A stretch of 7,549 nucleotides of DNA from contig DROB01000238.1 in NCBI GenBank assembly GCA_011321985.1, positions 1 to 7,549 on the forward strand, read 5' to 3'. Source of the DNA: Gammaproteobacteria bacterium. Lineage in GTDB: Bacteria > Pseudomonadota > Gammaproteobacteria > SZUA-229. A program made the translations under genes and the position numbers. The notes below the pieces were generated by a model, which was given only the letters and a program-made list of their open reading frames with translations, did no database searches and was not told the DNA's origin. Of this stretch, positions 5,717-7,549 are shown piece after piece; the stretch's first letter is position 1; every line of letters starts with the position of its first letter.

Positions 5717-6754
5717 CTATAATACCTTCAGATCCTGCATCGACCAGCGTGCTCTGGCATCGATCTCCAACGGTTGTGTCTCGCCCGCCATCAGGCGGAA
5801 ACAACCCACCTGTGCGATCATCGCACCATTATCGGTGCAGAACTCGACCCTGGGGTAATACAGTTCCCCTCCCAACTCGCCTATCATCTCCGACAGTGCT
5901 GCTCTCAGCCGTTTATTCGCACCCACACCGCCTGCAATAACCAGATTTTTGCATTGTTGCTGCTCGAGTGCACGCCGACATTTTATCTTCAATGTATCGA
6001 CTACGGCCTCTTCGAATGCCAACGATATATCGGCCTTATCCTGCCGCGCCAGACCGCCATCGTCGATCTTCTCTTTCGCCGTTCTCTGCATGGTATTAAG
6101 GGCAAACGTCTTCAGACCACTAAAGCTGAAATCCAGTCCCGGTCGGTCGATCATCGGTCGTGGAAACCGGTAACGCCCCGGATCGCCGTGCTCGGCAAGT
6201 GCGGCAAGTGCAGGACCACCAGGATATCCCAGGCCCAGTAATTTTGCCGTTTTATCGAAGGCTTCCCCCGCCGCATCATCAAGACTCTGACCCAACAGCT
6301 CATACTGCCCCAGAGCTTTCACATCCGCCAGCAAGGTATGCCCTCCGGATACTAGCAATGCAACAAAAGGGAATTCAGGCGTATCTTCTTCCAGCATCGG
6401 TGCCAGCAGGTGCCCTTCCATATGATGCACTTCCACCGCAGGGATACCTAGCGACCACGCCAGGGAACGTCCCACAGCGGCCCCGGACATCAGAGCACCG
6501 ATCAGCCCGGGACCTGCTGTATAGGCAATCCCATCAAGGGTGGTTTTTTCGATTCCCGCATCCTGCAGGACCTGTTCTATCAATGGGATCAGGTGCCGGA
6601 TATGGTCGCGCGAAGCCAGCTCTGGCACCACTCCACCGTATTGTGCATGTAATGCAACCTGGCTGTGCAGGGTATGCGCCAACAGGCCCTTCTCGCTATC
6701 AAAAAGGGCTATCCCGGTTTCATCACACGAACTTTCTATCCCCAAAACGATCAT
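5717..6754 (-). CDS. tsaD: tRNA N6-threonylcarbamoyladenosine transferase TsaD
   Basis: A 345-residue cytoplasmic protein of full family length. TsaD, with TsaB and TsaE, transfers the threonylcarbamoyl group made by TsaC/TsaC2 to A37 of tRNAs that read ANN codons (t6A). Seen: the start MIVLGIESSCDETGIA (1-16); the YGGVVPELASRDH segment (39-51); the metal site HHMEGH (110-115), with H111 and H115; VSGGHT (135-140); the DDAAGEAFDKTAKLLGLGYPGGP region (159-181); DFSFSGLKT (208-216); the nucleotide-binding loop VIAGGVGANKRLR (272-284); and TDNGAMIA (307-314), whose aspartate D308 is the third metal ligand. The stop is TAG. The start ATG (6752-6754) has only an AGG 13 bases upstream, a weak ribosome site. 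It is divergent from rpsU across 186 bases, a common gammaproteobacterial order. Confidence 0.97.
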   Translation of the reverse strand: MIVLGIESSCDETGIALFDSEKGLLAHTLHSQVALHAQYGGVVPELASRDHIRHLIPLIEQVLQDAGIEKTTLDGIAYTAGPGLIGALMSGAAVGRSLAWSLGIPAVEVHHMEGHLLAPMLEEDTPEFPFVALLVSGGHTLLADVKALGQYELLGQSLDDAAGEAFDKTAKLLGLGYPGGPALAALAEHGDPGRYRFPRPMIDRPGLDFSFSGLKTFALNTMQRTAKEKIDDGGLARQDKADISLAFEEAVVDTLKIKCRRALEQQQCKNLVIAGGVGANKRLRAALSEMIGELGGELYYPRVEFCTDNGAMIAQVGCFRLMAGETQPLEIDARARWSMQDLKVL

Positions 6755-6801
6755 TTTTTTACATTTACCTGTCGATTAACCAATAAATCGTAATCTGGAT
6801 T

Positions 6802-6830
6802 TTGGTTTTCTCTAAAAAATGGGATATAAT
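6802..6830 (+). promoter_or_regulatory. Sigma70-type promoter of rpsU
   Basis: TTGGTT (6802-6807) and a perfect TATAAT (6825-6830) are separated by 17 bases, and an A-rich run precedes the -10. Transcription would start at about 6837, giving a leader of about 100 bases before rpsU. Confidence 0.72.
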
Positions 6831-6839
6831 ACTCGATTC

Positions 6840-6861
6840 ACCGCAGTCGATGCGGTTTTTT
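6840..6861 (+). terminator. Terminator-like hairpin at the start of the rpsU leader (possible attenuator)
   Basis: ACCGCA (6840-6845) pairs perfectly with TGCGGT (6851-6856) around a 5-base loop, and T6 (6856-6861) follows directly. The shape is a textbook intrinsic terminator, but it lies just after the predicted rpsU start site, not after a gene. It may abort part of the rpsU transcripts, or act as a 5' stabilising stem. Confidence 0.55.
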
Positions 6862-6875
6862 GTGCCGGAACGTGT

Positions 6876-6903
6876 ATCCGCCTTACATCACATTGTAAAG
6901 GAT
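6876..6903 (+). promoter_or_regulatory. Second stem-loop in the rpsU leader
   Basis: ATCC (6876-6879) pairs with GGAT (6900-6903), and TTACA (6883-6887) with TGTAA (6894-6898), around the loop TCACAT. A second T6 run follows at 6920-6925, but 16 bases beyond the stem, so it does not form a standard terminator. With the first hairpin it makes a structured leader of the kind that can carry feedback control of a ribosomal protein gene. That role is inference. Confidence 0.4.
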
Positions 6904-6940
6904 CACGCCTCTGGAATTATTTTTTAGATAAGAGAGCACT

Positions 6941-7171
6941 ATGCCTGCAATACGAGTTAAAGAAAACGAACCGTTTGATGTCGCTTTGCGTCGTTTCAAG
7001 CGTTCATGTGAGAAAGCCGGTGTCTTAACCGAAATTCGCAAACGTGAGGCCTATGAGAAACCCACGACAGAGCGTAAGCGCAAAGCCGCTGCTGCGGTTA
7101 AACGCCACCTTAAAAAGTTGTCGAAAGAACGTAACAAATTCTCACGTTCACCACACCAGCGTCGGCGTTAG
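6941..7171 (+). CDS. rpsU: 30S ribosomal protein S21
   Basis: A 76-residue, very basic protein that starts MPAIRVKENEPFDVALRRFK and continues through RSCEKAGVLTEIRKREAYEKP and TTERKRKAAAAVKRHLKKL. This is nearly the E. coli S21 sequence through residue 60. S21 joins the small subunit late, near the 3' end of 16S rRNA, and helps initiation. The tail after residue 60 (SKERNKFSRSPHQRRR) differs from the E. coli ending and makes the protein about five residues longer. The ATG is preceded by AAGAGAG a few bases upstream. It is the first gene of the macromolecular-synthesis operon; yqeY follows after 86 bases, and dnaG and rpoD are expected beyond the window. Confidence 0.97.
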   Translation: MPAIRVKENEPFDVALRRFKRSCEKAGVLTEIRKREAYEKPTTERKRKAAAAVKRHLKKLSKERNKFSRSPHQRRR

Positions 7172-7257
7172 ATTTCCAGCCATCGTATTTGCCCATTTAG
7201 AACAATTTGAGTCCTGCCACTTCAGCAGTATCCTGACCGGACCAGAATAATAAGCGA

Positions 7258-7549
7258 ATGAGTGACCTACAAAAGCAGATCCAAGGTTCCGCTATCACAG
7301 CGATGAAAGCAGGTGAGAAAGAACGCCTGGCTATCATCCGTCTGATGACATCTTCGATGAAGCAGATCGAAGTCGATGAACGCATAGAACTGGATGATGC
7401 ACGTGTGATAGCCATCCTTGACAAGATGGTCAAACAACGTCGTGAATCCATCTCTCAATTTAAAACCGCTGGACGCGACGACCTGATCGAACAGGAAAGT
7501 TTTGAAATAGATATCATCCAGGAATTTCTACCGCAGGCATTGAGCGAAG
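7258..7549 (+). CDS. yqeY: GatB/YqeY domain-containing protein (5' part, cut by window end)
   Basis: The frame runs from the ATG at 7258-7260 without a stop to the window edge and gives 97 residues of an expected roughly 150. Seen: MSDLQKQIQGSAITAMKAGEK, then RLAIIRLMTSSMKQIEVDER (23-42), ILDKMVKQRRESISQF (54-69) and the acidic QESFEIDIIQEFLPQALSE (79-97), all typical of the YqeY family. The family resembles the C-terminal tRNA-binding domain of the amidotransferase subunit GatB; its cellular role is not well defined. It commonly lies between rpsU and dnaG in proteobacteria and is probably co-transcribed with rpsU. No strong Shine-Dalgarno sequence is seen (AATAAGCGA before the ATG), and no terminator is evident in the 86-base gap. 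Confidence 0.93.
   Translation, partial: MSDLQKQIQGSAITAMKAGEKERLAIIRLMTSSMKQIEVDERIELDDARVIAILDKMVKQRRESISQFKTAGRDDLIEQESFEIDIIQEFLPQALSE

Noticed and set aside
5774..6241. A 155-codon open frame on the + strand opposite tsaD
   Set aside because: Antisense shadow, with no domain and no upstream signals.
6160..6786. A 208-codon open frame on the + strand opposite tsaD
   Set aside because: It lies antisense to a highly conserved gene, its product has low-complexity Pro/His/Arg composition with no recognisable domain, and no ribosome site is seen. It is a shadow of tsaD codon use.
6840..6861. The end of a small RNA or tRNA gene upstream of rpsU
   Set aside because: Only the promoter and the tsaD 5' region lie upstream; there is no tRNA fold and no room for more than a transcript of about 25 bases.
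1..7549. A defence island, prophage, toxin-antitoxin pair or insertion sequence
   Set aside because: All large coding regions are accounted for by housekeeping, lipid or outer-membrane genes, with no integrase, transposase, phage or toxin-like sequence.

Overview
The window looks like chromosomal DNA of a gammaproteobacterium. The evidence is the divergent arrangement tsaD / rpsU-yqeY (normally followed by dnaG and rpoD in this class), a YheS-type ABC-F ATPase very close to the Escherichia coli protein along its whole length, an outer-membrane beta-barrel protein of the type called TIGR04219, and short 'TAGGAGCGGTTTGCAAACCGCGA'-like repeats of the REP kind. I cannot name a genus from the sequence alone. 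I see no phage, plasmid, insertion-sequence, tRNA, rRNA or CRISPR content.

Layout from left to right. (1) Positions 2-430, + strand: the 3' end of an outer-membrane beta-barrel protein gene. (2) Positions 431-832: a 400-base tail-to-tail intergenic region with two REP-like palindromic elements (523-588 and 741-809) and a small hairpin. (3) Positions 833-3376, - strand: a tight two-gene unit with a 3-base gap. It encodes a cyclopropane-fatty-acid-synthase-like methyltransferase (upstream gene) and a geranylgeranyl-reductase-family flavoprotein (downstream gene). (4) Positions 3377-3521: a short divergent promoter region with a GC-rich hairpin. (5) Positions 3522-5426, + strand: yheS. (6) Positions 5427-5716: a second tail-to-tail intergenic region with two hairpins, one a probable terminator, and a third REP-like copy (5534-5600). 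(7) Positions 5717-6754, - strand: tsaD. (8) Positions 6755-6940: a divergent regulatory region with a good sigma70-type promoter for rpsU, followed at once by a perfect terminator-like hairpin with a T6 run. (9) Positions 6941-7171, + strand: rpsU. (10) Positions 7258 to the window end, + strand: the first two thirds of yqeY.

How the genes fit together. YheS, TsaD and S21 all serve translation (ribosome ATPase factor, tRNA t6A modification, small-subunit protein), and rpsU-yqeY begins the macromolecular-synthesis operon. The Cfa-like methyltransferase and the GGR-family flavoprotein are probably co-transcribed and suggest a lipid-modifying pathway. A methyl carbon would be placed on an acyl (or isoprenoid) double bond and the product reduced by the flavoprotein. 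That pathway is inference.

The most interesting items are the Cfa/GGR pair, the three REP-like elements (all in tail-to-tail gaps and all able to fold as a three-arm junction), and the possible attenuator in the rpsU leader. I found no convincing wholly new system. The Cfa/GGR pair is the best candidate for undescribed biochemistry.
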